From Proluteimonas flavola (GTDB taxonomy: Bacteria > Pseudomonadota > Gammaproteobacteria > Xanthomonadales > Xanthomonadaceae): DNA of 64,000 nucleotides. Positions within the stretch are counted from its first letter, which is position 1. Each line of letters begins with the position of its first letter. The position numbers and the translations under genes are program-made. This document shows positions 13,484 through 24,427 of this stretch, piece after piece. A model generated the notes under the pieces. The model did not search any database and was not told the origin of the DNA. It saw only the letters and a list, made by a program, of their open reading frames with translations. Location: assembly GCF_021191705.1 (NCBI RefSeq), contig NZ_JAIWPU010000034.1, positions 1-64,000 on the forward strand. The letters are read 5' to 3'.

Positions 13484-13568
13484 TGTGGGAGCGGGGGGGG
13501 GGGGGGGGGGGGGGTGTGGGGGAAGCCCCGTCCCGCGCCAGCGCGCCCCCCCACCACCGGCTCCCACA
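13484..13568. repeat. REP-like element containing a 22-G homopolymer
   Basis: Bounded by TGTGGGAGC (13484-13492) and GCTCCCACA (13560-13568). Between them is a run of 22 G (13493-13514), then GTGGGGGAAGCCCCG, then a C-rich arm. The ends match the other REP-like hairpins, but the interior is homopolymeric, which may be true expansion or a consensus error at a strong hairpin. Confidence 0.6.
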
Positions 13569-13578
13569 CAAGCGGTTC

Positions 13579-14208
13579 TCAGCGCTTGGTGGTCACCGCG
13601 CGTCGCAGGTTGTGGCGGGCGCGCGCGTCGAGCCGCGCGTGGAAGCCGTCGTCGAGATAGATGCGCGGCTTCGCCAGCAGGGATTTCAGGAACCGGCGCC
13701 GGTTCACCGCGTACAGCCAGCGCGGCACGTGCCGGTACTCGGCGGCGATGCCGCGGTCGTAGGCGTCGAACGCGGCATCGTCGGCGGCGAGGATCGCCAT
13801 GTCGCAGTCGAGGAACCGGCGTGCGTCGTCGGCCTGCGGATCGTCGGCGAAATCCGCAGGCGACAGCTGGCCGTGACGCGCCGTCAGACGGATGAGCTCC
13901 GCCACGCGCGCCGCGTCGATACCGGCATCGGGCAGCCAGCGCGCGATGGACTCGATCGCGAGATCGGCCGAACGCGCCTCGTTGTCGCCCGCGCGCGCGT
14001 CGTAGATCGCATCGTGGTAGAGGATCGCCAGCCGCACTTCCACCGGCTGCGTCCAGCCGTCGCGCGCCGAAACCTCGTCGAAATGCCCCAGCAAAGTCTC
14101 GACGTGTCCGAAGTTGTGATACGCCCGCGGCGGCGTGGCGTAGGCGGATTCGAGCACGGCCTGCATCCCGGCCGGCAACGGAAAGACGCGTGCGTCGGCA
14201 TTCGACAT
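13579..14208 (-). CDS. HD-domain metal-dependent hydrolase
   Basis: Predicted HD-superfamily phosphohydrolase of 209 residues (COG4339-like). Metal ligands are visible in RAYHNFGHVE (His ... His), LAILYHDAIYD (the HD dyad near residue 64) and ELIRLTARHG, with CDMAILAADDAAFDAYDRGI near the C-terminal half, the typical layout of this small family. The substrate is not known; candidates are nucleotides or their derivatives. The ATG at 14208 lies 3 bp downstream of the stop of the DMT transporter gene, so the two are probably co-transcribed. Confidence 0.85.
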   Translation of the reverse strand: MSNADARVFPLPAGMQAVLESAYATPPRAYHNFGHVETLLGHFDEVSARDGWTQPVEVRLAILYHDAIYDARAGDNEARSADLAIESIARWLPDAGIDAARVAELIRLTARHGQLSPADFADDPQADDARRFLDCDMAILAADDAAFDAYDRGIAAEYRHVPRWLYAVNRRRFLKSLLAKPRIYLDDGFHARLDARARHNLRRAVTTKR

Positions 14209-14211
14209 GGA

Positions 14212-14673
14212 TCAACCGGCCTGCCAGGGGCGCACGACCAGCAGCGCGCCGATGCCGACCAGCAGGGCGCCGACCAGACGCAGCGCATCGACGGGCCGCG
14301 GCTGCGCCAGCACGCCGTAATGGTCGAGCAGCAGCGAGCCGACCAGTTGCCCGGCGACGATCAGGCAGATCATCCCGGCCGCGCCGAGCCGCGGCACCAG
14401 CAGCGTGCCGCAGAACACGAACACTGCGCCGATCACCCCGCCGCACCACAGCCACAGCGGCAGCGTCGTCAGCGTCCGCATCGACGGCAGCGGCGTGCGC
14501 GTGACCAGCAGCACCAGCGCCAGTGCGAGCGTGCCGACCGCGAACGACAGGAACGACGCGAACAGCGCGCCTTCGGTCAGCGCGCCGACGCGCGCATTGA
14601 GCAGCGCCTGCAGCGGCAGCAGCATGCCGACCAGCACGGCGACGACGATGCTCAGCAGCAGCCAGTGATGCAT
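14212..14673 (-). CDS. DMT-superfamily transporter, DUF606/YdcZ type
   Basis: A 153-residue inner-membrane protein with five predicted hydrophobic helices, matching the five-helix DUF606 (YdcZ) half-transporters of the drug/metabolite superfamily. Typical features are an early helix followed by LLPLQALLNARVGALT, and the closing VGALLVGIGALLVVRP helix. DUF606 proteins often work as homo- or hetero-dimers and their substrates are largely unknown. It is upstream of, and only 3 bp from, the HD hydrolase gene on the same strand. The ATG at 14671-14673 gives MHHWLLLS, starting directly in the first helix. Confidence 0.82.
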   Translation of the reverse strand: MHHWLLLSIVVAVLVGMLLPLQALLNARVGALTEGALFASFLSFAVGTLALALVLLVTRTPLPSMRTLTTLPLWLWCGGVIGAVFVFCGTLLVPRLGAAGMICLIVAGQLVGSLLLDHYGVLAQPRPVDALRLVGALLVGIGALLVVRPWQAG

Positions 14674-14703
14674 GCGCGACTCCGCGGCGGATGGCGGTCC
14701 AGT

Positions 14704-15999
14704 CTAGCGCCCGGCCGGCAGATCGCCCGGTGCGCCATCGCGCGGCAACGTCCACAGCGCGATGAAACTCAGCACCGCCGCGCCCGCGAGATACCCGCCC
14801 ACCGATGCCAGGCCATGCCGCTCGCCCAGCCAGGTCGCGATGTACGGCGCCAGCGACGCGCCGAAGATGCCGGCCAGATTGAACGCCAGCGATGCGCCGG
14901 TGTAGCGCACCGCGGTCGGGAACTGCTCGGCCAGCAGCGTGCCGACCGGGCCGTAGGTCAGGCCCATCAGTCCGAGCCCGATCATCAGGAACGCCAGCGT
15001 GGCGATGTGGCTGTCGGCCACGAACAGCGGCGCGAAGCACAGGCCGAACACCACGATGCCGGCGCTCGCGATCAGCATCGCGCGGCGGCGGCCAAAACGG
15101 TCGGCATACAGCGCGGAAATGGGGATCGTCGCCGCGAAACAGACCACGCCGGCCATCTGCAGCATCAGGAAATGCTCGCGCGAATATCCCAGGCGCGAGG
15201 TGCCCCAGCTCAGCGCGAACACCGTCATCAGGTAGAACAGCACGAAGGTCGCCAGCGCCAGCAGCGTGCCCACGACCACGCCGCGCCACTGGTTGACCAG
15301 CACTTCCTGCATCGGCAGGCGCACGCGCGCGCCCTTGTCGAGCACCTTCTGGAAATCCGGGGTCTCGGTGATGCGCAGGCGCACCCACAGCCCGACCAGC
15401 ACCAGCACCGCGCTGGCCAGGAACGGAATGCGCCAGCCCCAGGCGAAGAACGCGTCGTCGCTCATCACCTCGGTCAGCACGAGGAAGATCGCCGTCGACA
15501 GGAAGAACCCAAGCGGCGCGCCGAGCTGCGGAAACATGCCGTACCAGGCGCGCTTGCCGGGCGGTGCGTTCTCGGTGGCCAGCAGCACCGCCCCGCCCCA
15601 CTCGCCGCCCAGGCCCAGTCCCTGGCCGAACCGGCACAGCGCGAGCAGCAGCGGCGCGGCGACACCGATCTGCGCATACGTCGGCAGCAGGCCGATGACG
15701 ACCGTCGAGATGCCCATCGTCAGCAATGCCGCGACCAGCGTCGCCTTGCGGCCGACGCGATCGCCGTAATGGCCGAACACCGCCGAGCCGATGGGGCGTG
15801 CGAAGAACGCGAGCGCGAATGTCGCCAGCGACTGCAGCGTGGCCGAGGCGGGATCGGCCGATGGGAAGAACAGCTTCGGGAACACCAGCACCGCGGCGGT
15901 CGCGTAGATGTAGAAATCGAAGAACTCGATCGTGGTGCCGATCAGGCTCGCGAACAGCACGCGGCCCTTGGAACGGGGGGGAGGAGACGTCTGGGCCAT
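14704..15999 (-). CDS. MFS transporter, metabolite:H+ symporter type
   Basis: Inner-membrane secondary transporter of 431 residues with twelve predicted helices. The MHS family (ProP, KgtP, ShiA relatives) is indicated by TTIEFFDFYIYATAA in helix 1, ARPIGSAVFGHYGDRVGRKATL between helices 2 and 3, RFGQGLGLGGEWGGAVLLATENAP in helix 4 and ADRFGRRRAML in the second half. Substrate is likely a small organic acid, osmolyte or aromatic compound, not resolvable here. The ATG at 15999 (MAQTSPP) is preferred over an in-frame start ten codons upstream because of the normal short cytosolic N-terminus. It is alone, 30 bp from the DMT gene stop. Confidence 0.88.
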   Translation of the reverse strand: MAQTSPPPRSKGRVLFASLIGTTIEFFDFYIYATAAVLVFPKLFFPSADPASATLQSLATFALAFFARPIGSAVFGHYGDRVGRKATLVAALLTMGISTVVIGLLPTYAQIGVAAPLLLALCRFGQGLGLGGEWGGAVLLATENAPPGKRAWYGMFPQLGAPLGFFLSTAIFLVLTEVMSDDAFFAWGWRIPFLASAVLVLVGLWVRLRITETPDFQKVLDKGARVRLPMQEVLVNQWRGVVVGTLLALATFVLFYLMTVFALSWGTSRLGYSREHFLMLQMAGVVCFAATIPISALYADRFGRRRAMLIASAGIVVFGLCFAPLFVADSHIATLAFLMIGLGLMGLTYGPVGTLLAEQFPTAVRYTGASLAFNLAGIFGASLAPYIATWLGERHGLASVGGYLAGAAVLSFIALWTLPRDGAPGDLPAGR

Positions 16000-16161
16000 G
16001 CGCGACACCGGCGAAGAAGGGTTCCGCATTCTGCCGTGTCGACGCGCCTTGCGCGCGATGCGTTCGGCCGGCCCGCAAGGCAGCGGCGCAAGCGCTGCAC
16101 GACGGGACGTGATCGCCGAGTTGGCGGAACGGGCTTTACTTCAACGTCGCAGCACGCGTGC

Positions 16162-17520
16162 TCACAGCGCGAATGTCTGCCCCTGCAACGGCACCGTCGC
16201 CGGCCACCCGAGCTCGCGGCCGATACGTTCGCGCAGGGCGTCCGAGGCGGCCGGCTCGCCGTGGACGATGAACACCCGCTGCGGCGGGCGGTGGAAGGCC
16301 GACAGCCAGCGCATCAGTTCGTCGCTGTCGGCATGCGCCGAGAGCATCGGCAATTCCGCGACCTCGGCGGCCACCGGTACCCACTGGCCATAGATCCTGG
16401 TCTCTCGCGCGCCGTCGAGCAGCTTGCGCCCGCGCGTGCCGGCGGCCTGGAAGCCGGAGAACAGCAGGGTGTTGCGGTGGTCGGGCGCGAAGGCGGCGAT
16501 GTGGTGCAGCACGCGCCCGCCGGTGGCCATGCCGCTGGCGGAGATGATGACCTTGGGATAGGGATTGGCCGACAGCGCCTTGGATTCCTCGACATCGCGG
16601 ACATAGCTGACCGCATCGCAGGCGGCCTGGTAGTCGCCTTCGACCAGCCTGTGCTCGTCCGGGTAGCGGTGCAGCAGGCCGGTGGCGCTGGTCGCCATCG
16701 GGCTGTCCAGGTACACCGGCACGTTGCGCAGCCCGCCACGCTGGCGCAGCCGCCACAGGTCGTGGATCAGCGCCTGCGCGCGGCCGACGGCGAAGGCCGG
16801 AACGACCACCGTGCCGCCGCGGCGCACGGTGCGCTCGATGACCTCGCCCAGCGCGGCGACCGGATCGGCCGGCGCGTGGCGGCGGTTGCCGTAGGTCGAC
16901 TCGATGACGACGTAGTCGGCCTCGGGCACCGGTTCGGGATCGTGCATCACCGGGTCGTCGTAGCGGCCGAGGTCGCCGGAGAACACTACGCGCCTGCCGC
17001 CGATGTCGATCTGCGCGGTCGCCGCGCCGAGGATGTGGCCGGCGCGGCGCAGCAGCAGCCGCGCATCGCCGGGCAGGTCGACCGGATGGTGCAGCGGCTG
17101 TGCGCGGAAGCGCTCGAGCGTGCGCTCGGCATCGGCGACCCGGTACAGCGGCAGTGCCGGCTTGTGTTTCGAGAACCCCTTGCGGTTGGCGAACTCGGCA
17201 TCCTTCTCCTGGATCCACGCGCTGTCGAGCAGGATCAGGCTGGCGACGTCGCGCGTGGCCGGGGTGGCGAGGATGCGGCCGCCGAAACCGTCGAGCAGCA
17301 GCCGCGGCAGGTAACCGCAGTGGTCGAGGTGGGCATGGGTCAGCACCACCGCGTCGATGTCGCGCGGCTCGACCGGCAACCGCTGCCAGTTGAGCTCGCG
17401 CAGGTTCTTCAGGCCCTGGAACAGGCCGCAGTCGACGAGGATGCGGGTGTCGCCGTGGGTCAGCAGGTGCCGGGAGCCGGTGACGGTGCCGGCGGCGCCG
17501 AGGAACGTCAGTGATGGCAT
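16162..17520 (-). CDS. MBL-fold beta-CASP RNA nuclease (RNA specificity domain)
   Basis: A 452-residue metallo-beta-lactamase/beta-CASP protein of the CPSF73/Ysh1-like bacterial group, probably a ribonuclease. Metal-binding motifs are LTHAHLDHCGYLPRL (HxHxDH), RAGHILGAA, FSGDLGR and, at the end, HADSDEL and FIVHGEP; the beta-CASP segment contains PAFAVGRAQ and SASGMATGGRVLHH. The ATG at 17520 gives TFLGAAGTVTGSRHLL at the N-terminus as in homologues. It is the last gene of the minus-strand train that begins near 30 kb; the 219-bp gap before it holds an inverted repeat, so it may also have its own promoter. Such nucleases occur in low-oxygen stress clusters in beta-proteobacteria (recalled). 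Confidence 0.88.
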   Translation of the reverse strand: MPSLTFLGAAGTVTGSRHLLTHGDTRILVDCGLFQGLKNLRELNWQRLPVEPRDIDAVVLTHAHLDHCGYLPRLLLDGFGGRILATPATRDVASLILLDSAWIQEKDAEFANRKGFSKHKPALPLYRVADAERTLERFRAQPLHHPVDLPGDARLLLRRAGHILGAATAQIDIGGRRVVFSGDLGRYDDPVMHDPEPVPEADYVVIESTYGNRRHAPADPVAALGEVIERTVRRGGTVVVPAFAVGRAQALIHDLWRLRQRGGLRNVPVYLDSPMATSATGLLHRYPDEHRLVEGDYQAACDAVSYVRDVEESKALSANPYPKVIISASGMATGGRVLHHIAAFAPDHRNTLLFSGFQAAGTRGRKLLDGARETRIYGQWVPVAAEVAELPMLSAHADSDELMRWLSAFHRPPQRVFIVHGEPAASDALRERIGRELGWPATVPLQGQTFAL

Positions 17521-17628
17521 CGGGTGGCGGCTTCCTTCATGTCGTGTGCGGGTGTGCGGTCCGCCGGGGCGTGGCCCCCGGACGGGCTGGAGAACCTCGA
17601 TCGCGCGTCAGCCGGAAATCCCGGAAGA

Positions 17629-17713
17629 CGTCGTCCCCGCGCAGGCCCGGACCGAGGCACTTGCACGCAATCCGGGCGAAAGACGCGGGGGCCCCGCCTG
17701 CGCGGGAACGACG
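17629..17713. repeat. Inverted repeat CGTCGT..CCCGCGCAGGC
   Basis: Left arm 17629-17646 (CGTCGTCCCCGCGCAGGC) and right arm 17696-17713 (GCCTGCGCGGGAACGACG) are complementary in 17 of 18 positions, with a 49-base spacer. It lies downstream of the phosphoketolase gene and may terminate or process that transcript before the MBL nuclease gene. Confidence 0.7.
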
Positions 17714-17739
17714 GGTATTCCGCTTCCCGCACGGGAAGA

Positions 17740-20169
17740 TCACGCCCCGGCATCGGCAGCCAGCAGGTCGGCCGGCGAACCCGCGCCGTCGACCGCGCGC
17801 AGGCGGGCGGCGTCGAGCACCTCGCTGCGCGGCCAGCCGGCGACGGCCGCCGCGGCATCGACCGCATGCGCCCAGGTGCAGCGGTTGGCGAACAGCATGC
17901 CGGGCACGTCGAGGGTGCCGCCGCGGCTGATGTAGCCCAGCGCGCGGACCGTCGCCGGGCCATCGTCGAGCCGGCGCAGCACGCCGAGCATCGGTTCGGG
18001 GCGGGTATGGGTAAGCAGCACGCGCGGCAGCCCGGGCGGGAACAGGGCACGCACGGTCGCGTCGTCGTCGACGAATGCGGCCTCGATGGCGTCGCGCGGG
18101 ATGCGCAGGCGGCCGGGTTCGAGGATCACGCTGACGCAGGATGCGAATCCACTGTGCGCCAGATGCGCATGCGCCTTCATCGCCTCCTCCAGCTGGTAGG
18201 CGCCGATGGCGACGAATTGCACCTGCGCGGCCGCCGGATCGCCGGCCACATGCGCGGCGCCGTCGCGGACCAGCGCCTGCGCGGCACCGGCATCGAAGCG
18301 GTGCGCGACGTCGCGCTTGGATACCACCATGCAGGCCAGCTGCCCGCGCCCGCCGTACACGTCGCGCAGCGCCGCGACCGCGGTGTTGCCGTCGACCGGG
18401 AACAGTACGCGCGCGGTGTCGGACATCTCCCCCAGCAGCGCCTCGCCGATCGTCGGGTCCTGGTGCGACTGTTCGTTCTTGCTGTTCTCCCAGGTGTGCG
18501 AGGTCACGATCAGCGGCACCGGCAGCCAGCCGGCGGGCTGGCCGATCTCCTTCTGCCGCCGCGCGAAGATGATCTCCTGGCGCAGCATGCCGAGCATCTT
18601 CACCGCGAACGCCTCGTAGCTGACGACCAGGTTCAGCCCGCCCTTGTTGCCGAGCGCGGCGCCGGCGACGGCCTCCTCGTTGAGCGCGGTGACGACGTCG
18701 CCGAGCAGCGCCTCCGGCACGCCGGGCTCGGGTTCGTTGACCCGATGCTGCAGCAGCGCCAGCGTGGCGCCCATCTTGTTGCTGGCCAGCTCGTCGGGAT
18801 TGCCGACGCGCACGCGCAGGTCCGGGTTGGCGTGCACCAGCGCGACGAACCAGCGGTCGAGCGTGGTCATCGCACTGCCCTGGCCGCCAACCGGTTCCCA
18901 GGCCGGCGGCGGCAGCGTCGGCGTATCGGGATGGCGGCAGGCGACCGGGTTTCCGCTCTCGCGCACGCGCTGCTGGCGCGCGTGCACGTCGAACGCGGCC
19001 AGTGCCGCGTCGAGTTCCGCCTGCGGCACGAACAGCGCGCGTGCGCTGGCGTTGAAGGCCTCGCGCGCGGCGGCATCGACATGCGGGTTACCGCCCAGCG
19101 GCAGGTTGTGCGCGGCATTGGTGCCGGCGCCGGGAAAGCCGAAGCCCTTCTCGGTCTCGGCGATGACATACGGCAACCGCGCCGGATAGCGCCGGTCCGG
19201 CCGCGCGGCGAAGGCGCGCAGCGCGTCCTCGGCGGTGACGATGGCCCAGGCGATCGCTGCCGGGTCGCGGCCGTCGACGGTCAGCGGGTCGAAGCCGTTG
19301 TGGCGGACGTCCTCGGCCAGCCACGGCGCGCCGCCTTCCTGCACGATCTGGGTGCGCTGCTCGATGCGGCGGCCGTTGAGGATCATCACCGGGATCGCGA
19401 AGCCGCTGTCCTCGGCGCGCCACCAGCGCGGCGCCCAATCCGAGCCGCGCTGTTCCTCGAACGCGCCGTCGCTGAGGAACGCGACCAGGCTCTCGCCCGG
19501 CAGCGGCATGTGCACGTACTGCAGTCCGGCGAAACCGAGGTAGCCGCCCTCGGAGATCGCGCCGGCGGTGTTAGGACCGGCATGGCTGCCGACCGGCACC
19601 GCCGGATGGCCGGCGGCATCGATGGCGTAGGAATAGAAGTCGCCGATCAGCCGCGACAGCCCGGCCTCGCTGCGGTCGTAGCGGCCGCGCTGCGGCGGCG
19701 ACACGTCGCCGGTCAGCGCGTTGACCGCCTCGATCGCGGCGGCGCAGTGCCCCTGCCCCATCAGCCAGCCGCGGGTGTCGCCGGTCAGCGCGTTGGCCAG
19801 CAGGTAGCCGACGAAGGCCTGCACCATGTTCAGCGCGCCGCCGGTGTGGCCTTCGGGCACGGGCTTGAAGTCCGCGGCCGCCAGCGGCGCGCCGGACAGG
19901 TCGATGCGCCGCGCATAGGTCATGTGCGCGACCACGTTCATCGCGGTGCAGGTCAGGCGGTCGGCGGCGGCCAGCAGCGCGTAGGCGTCGTCCGCGTCGG
20001 CGATGCGGCCGTCGGCCAGCAGCCGGGCGACCAGCGCATCGATGCGCTCGACGGTGTCGGCCTGGTGGACGATCGGGCCATGGCCCGCACGCCAGCGGGC
20101 GCGTGCCTCGGTGCCGTTGCCGGGCGTGCTGCTATTGGGCGTGCCGTTGCCGGCCGTGGTGATGTGCAT
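17740..20169 (-). CDS. Phosphoketolase (divergent Xfp family)
   Basis: ThDP enzyme that cleaves xylulose-5-P or fructose-6-P with phosphate to acetyl phosphate plus glyceraldehyde-3-P or erythrose-4-P. The 809 residues match the XFP family in length and domain order. Active-site histidines remain in PEGHTGG (His108), GQGHCAA (His141) and SHQDP. The usual ThDP motif GDGEAETGPL is replaced by SDGAFEEQRGSDWAPRWW (from 233), so it belongs to a divergent subgroup; a changed substrate range or altered cofactor geometry is possible. Acetate kinase lies just upstream in the same unit and would convert its product to ATP and acetate. The start ATG at 20169 gives a Gly/Thr/Asn-rich leader; a later start is not excluded. 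Confidence 0.88.
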   Translation of the reverse strand: MHITTAGNGTPNSSTPGNGTEARARWRAGHGPIVHQADTVERIDALVARLLADGRIADADDAYALLAAADRLTCTAMNVVAHMTYARRIDLSGAPLAAADFKPVPEGHTGGALNMVQAFVGYLLANALTGDTRGWLMGQGHCAAAIEAVNALTGDVSPPQRGRYDRSEAGLSRLIGDFYSYAIDAAGHPAVPVGSHAGPNTAGAISEGGYLGFAGLQYVHMPLPGESLVAFLSDGAFEEQRGSDWAPRWWRAEDSGFAIPVMILNGRRIEQRTQIVQEGGAPWLAEDVRHNGFDPLTVDGRDPAAIAWAIVTAEDALRAFAARPDRRYPARLPYVIAETEKGFGFPGAGTNAAHNLPLGGNPHVDAAAREAFNASARALFVPQAELDAALAAFDVHARQQRVRESGNPVACRHPDTPTLPPPAWEPVGGQGSAMTTLDRWFVALVHANPDLRVRVGNPDELASNKMGATLALLQHRVNEPEPGVPEALLGDVVTALNEEAVAGAALGNKGGLNLVVSYEAFAVKMLGMLRQEIIFARRQKEIGQPAGWLPVPLIVTSHTWENSKNEQSHQDPTIGEALLGEMSDTARVLFPVDGNTAVAALRDVYGGRGQLACMVVSKRDVAHRFDAGAAQALVRDGAAHVAGDPAAAQVQFVAIGAYQLEEAMKAHAHLAHSGFASCVSVILEPGRLRIPRDAIEAAFVDDDATVRALFPPGLPRVLLTHTRPEPMLGVLRRLDDGPATVRALGYISRGGTLDVPGMLFANRCTWAHAVDAAAAVAGWPRSEVLDAARLRAVDGAGSPADLLAADAGA

Positions 20170-20251
20170 GGCGATGTTCCTCCCTCGGTATTGCGTGTCT
20201 CTGTCGATGGGGCCGATGCCGGTACATCGACGGATGGATCGTCGTCGCGCG

Positions 20252-20407
20252 TCAGTCGCTCAGGCCACGCAGCAGCGCGTCGGCCAGCAGCGGCGTGGCC
20301 TGCAGCGTCGCGGTGGCATCGTGTAAGGCGCCGACAGCGTGGCGTGGCGGTGCAGGTGCGGATCGACCGTGGCCTCGTTGCCGGGCGGCAGGATCAGGCG
20401 TTGCATG
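20252..20407 (-). pseudogene. Short degenerate ORF between small membrane gene and phosphoketolase
   Basis: From an ATG at 20407 the minus strand reads MQRLILPPGNEATVDPHLHR... for about 28 sensible codons, then becomes Arg/Cys-rich before a stop. Shifting frame near 20325 restores a sensible ending (QATPLLADALLRGLSD) that stops near 20254. This suggests a small gene of about 52 codons with one frameshift, or a sequencing indel. The family is not recognised. It lies in the 250-bp gap of the low-oxygen-type cluster. Confidence 0.35.
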
Positions 20408-20419
20408 CATGCCCCCGCG

Positions 20420-20614
20420 TCACAACCGCACCTTGTCGAAGACGATCAGCACCGCCACGATCCCCGCCAGCAGCACGAACAGCACCCCGCCCCAGTGCTT
20501 CTCGATCCCGCCGCGCTTGCGGAAAATCAGGTTCAGCAGCCCCACCGCCAGCAGCGGGAATACCATCAGCACCAGGATCAGTTTCCAGATCTGGGCGTCG
20601 AGTCCAAGCAGCAT
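20420..20614 (-). CDS. Small two-helix membrane protein
   Basis: A 64-residue protein with two predicted membrane helices (WKLILVLMVFPLLAVGLLNLIF and GGVLFVLLAGIVAVLIVF) joined by a charged, basic loop RKRGGIEKHW, and a short tail FDKVRL. It sits 51 bp downstream of ackA and upstream of the phosphoketolase gene in the same orientation, inside the stress/fermentation gene train. No family is recognised. Regular codon use, a clear hydrophobic profile and its tight position between two functionally linked enzymes support a real gene. A role at the membrane under energy limitation is a guess. Confidence 0.68.
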   Translation of the reverse strand: MLLGLDAQIWKLILVLMVFPLLAVGLLNLIFRKRGGIEKHWGGVLFVLLAGIVAVLIVFDKVRL

Positions 20615-20665
20615 CGCATCGCTCTCCTGTGTGTCGGGCCACGCCCCGCGGCGCGTGGCGTGATG

Positions 20666-21924
20666 TCATTGCCCGTGCCCGGGCCCGTCCTGCGCCGGCA
20701 CGTCGTCCAGCGCCAGCGCATCGCGCGCGGCGATCCATTCCTCGTTGGTCGGCTCCACGCCGACGACCACGGCGCTGTCTGCCGCCGAGATCACCAGCGC
20801 GTCGTCGGCATTGCGCCGCGGGTCCAGGCGCACGCCGAGGAACGCCAGGCCGTCGCAGACGCGCTGGCGGATCTCCGCGCTGTGCTCGCCGACGCCGGCG
20901 GTGAACACCAGCAGGTCGAGCCCGCCGAGCACCGCGACCAGCGCGCCGATCTCGCGGACGATGCGGCGCACGTACAGCGCCAGCGCATCGCGCGCACGCG
21001 CGCCGGCGTCGCTGTCCTCCTGCTCCAGCGGCAGCAGCACGCGCGGCTCCGACGAGGTGCCGGACACGCCCAGCAGACCGGATTCGGAATACAGCACGCG
21101 ACCGACCTGGGCCAGGCTCAGCTTCTCGATCTCCATCAGGTAGAGCACCGCGCCGGGGTCGAGCGCGCCGGTGCGCGTGCCCATCATCAGCCCGTCGAGC
21201 GCGGAGAAGCCCATCGTGGTGGCGACGCTGCGCAGGTCCTGCATCGCGCACAGGCTGGCGCCGCTGCCCAGGTGCGCGGCGATCACCCGGCCTCGCGCAT
21301 GATCGCCATGGCGCTCGTGCAGCGCCAGCGCCAGGTATTCGTAGGACAGGCCGTGGAAGCCGTAGCGGCGCAGGCCGCGCTGCCAGGCATCAAAGGGCAG
21401 CGGCAGCAGCTGTTCGACCCTGGGCAGGGTGTGGTGGAACGCGGTGTCGAAGCACGCCACCTGCGGCAGGTCCGGGCGCTGCGCCAGCAGCACCCGGATC
21501 GCCTCGAGCGCGAACGGCTGGTGCAGCGGCGCCAGCGGGATCAGCGCGTGCAGGTCGGCCAGCACGGCGGCGTCGACCCGCACCGGCGCGAAGTACCGGC
21601 TGCCGCCGTGGACCACGCGATGGGCGATGCTGTGCAGCCGCCGGCCGCCCAGCCGCGCCAGCACGCCCTGCTCGATGCGCCGCAGCGCCGCGTGGTAGGG
21701 CTGCTGCGGATCCAGCGCCGCCAGCGGCTCGGGTGCGATGCCGGTCTCGCCGTAGGTCGGCGTCGGCCCGCCGATGCCCTGGACCTTGCCGTTCCACACC
21801 GGGGTGCGCGGCAGCGGCACCTGGCCGCTGTCGAACAGCGCGAACTTGATGCTCGACGAGCCGCAGTTGAGCACCAGCACCAGCTCGCCGCGGGTCGGGT
21901 AGCGGTCGCGCGCGGACAGGGCGG

Positions 21925-21928
<4 letters not shown>
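20666..21928 (-). CDS. ackA: Acetate kinase
   Basis: Cytosolic enzyme interconverting acetyl phosphate + ADP and acetate + ATP. The 420 residues include all family motifs: [10 protein letters not shown] near the start, [49 protein letters not shown] and [17 protein letters not shown]. Its ATG at 21928 overlaps the TGA of the copper-type ATPase gene (ATGA), showing translational coupling. In this cluster it would capture the acetyl phosphate made by the phosphoketolase (downstream) or the phosphotransacetylase fusion (upstream), giving substrate-level ATP when respiration is limited. The N-terminal ten residues before the first beta strand are an extension relative to E. coli AckA. Confidence 0.96.
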
Positions 21929-24387
<2,459 letters not shown>

Positions 24388-24427
24388 GCCACCGGCGCCT
24401 CCCCGTCGGTGCGGGCGTTGCGCCGGT

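Noticed and set aside
13459..17514. 1351-codon open frame on the plus strand
   Set aside because: It is antisense to the HD, DMT, MFS and MBL genes and begins in the poly-G repeat; Arg/Gln/His-rich shadow.
17524..20904. 1126-codon open frame on the plus strand
   Set aside because: It is antisense to the phosphoketolase gene and the following small genes; shadow composition.
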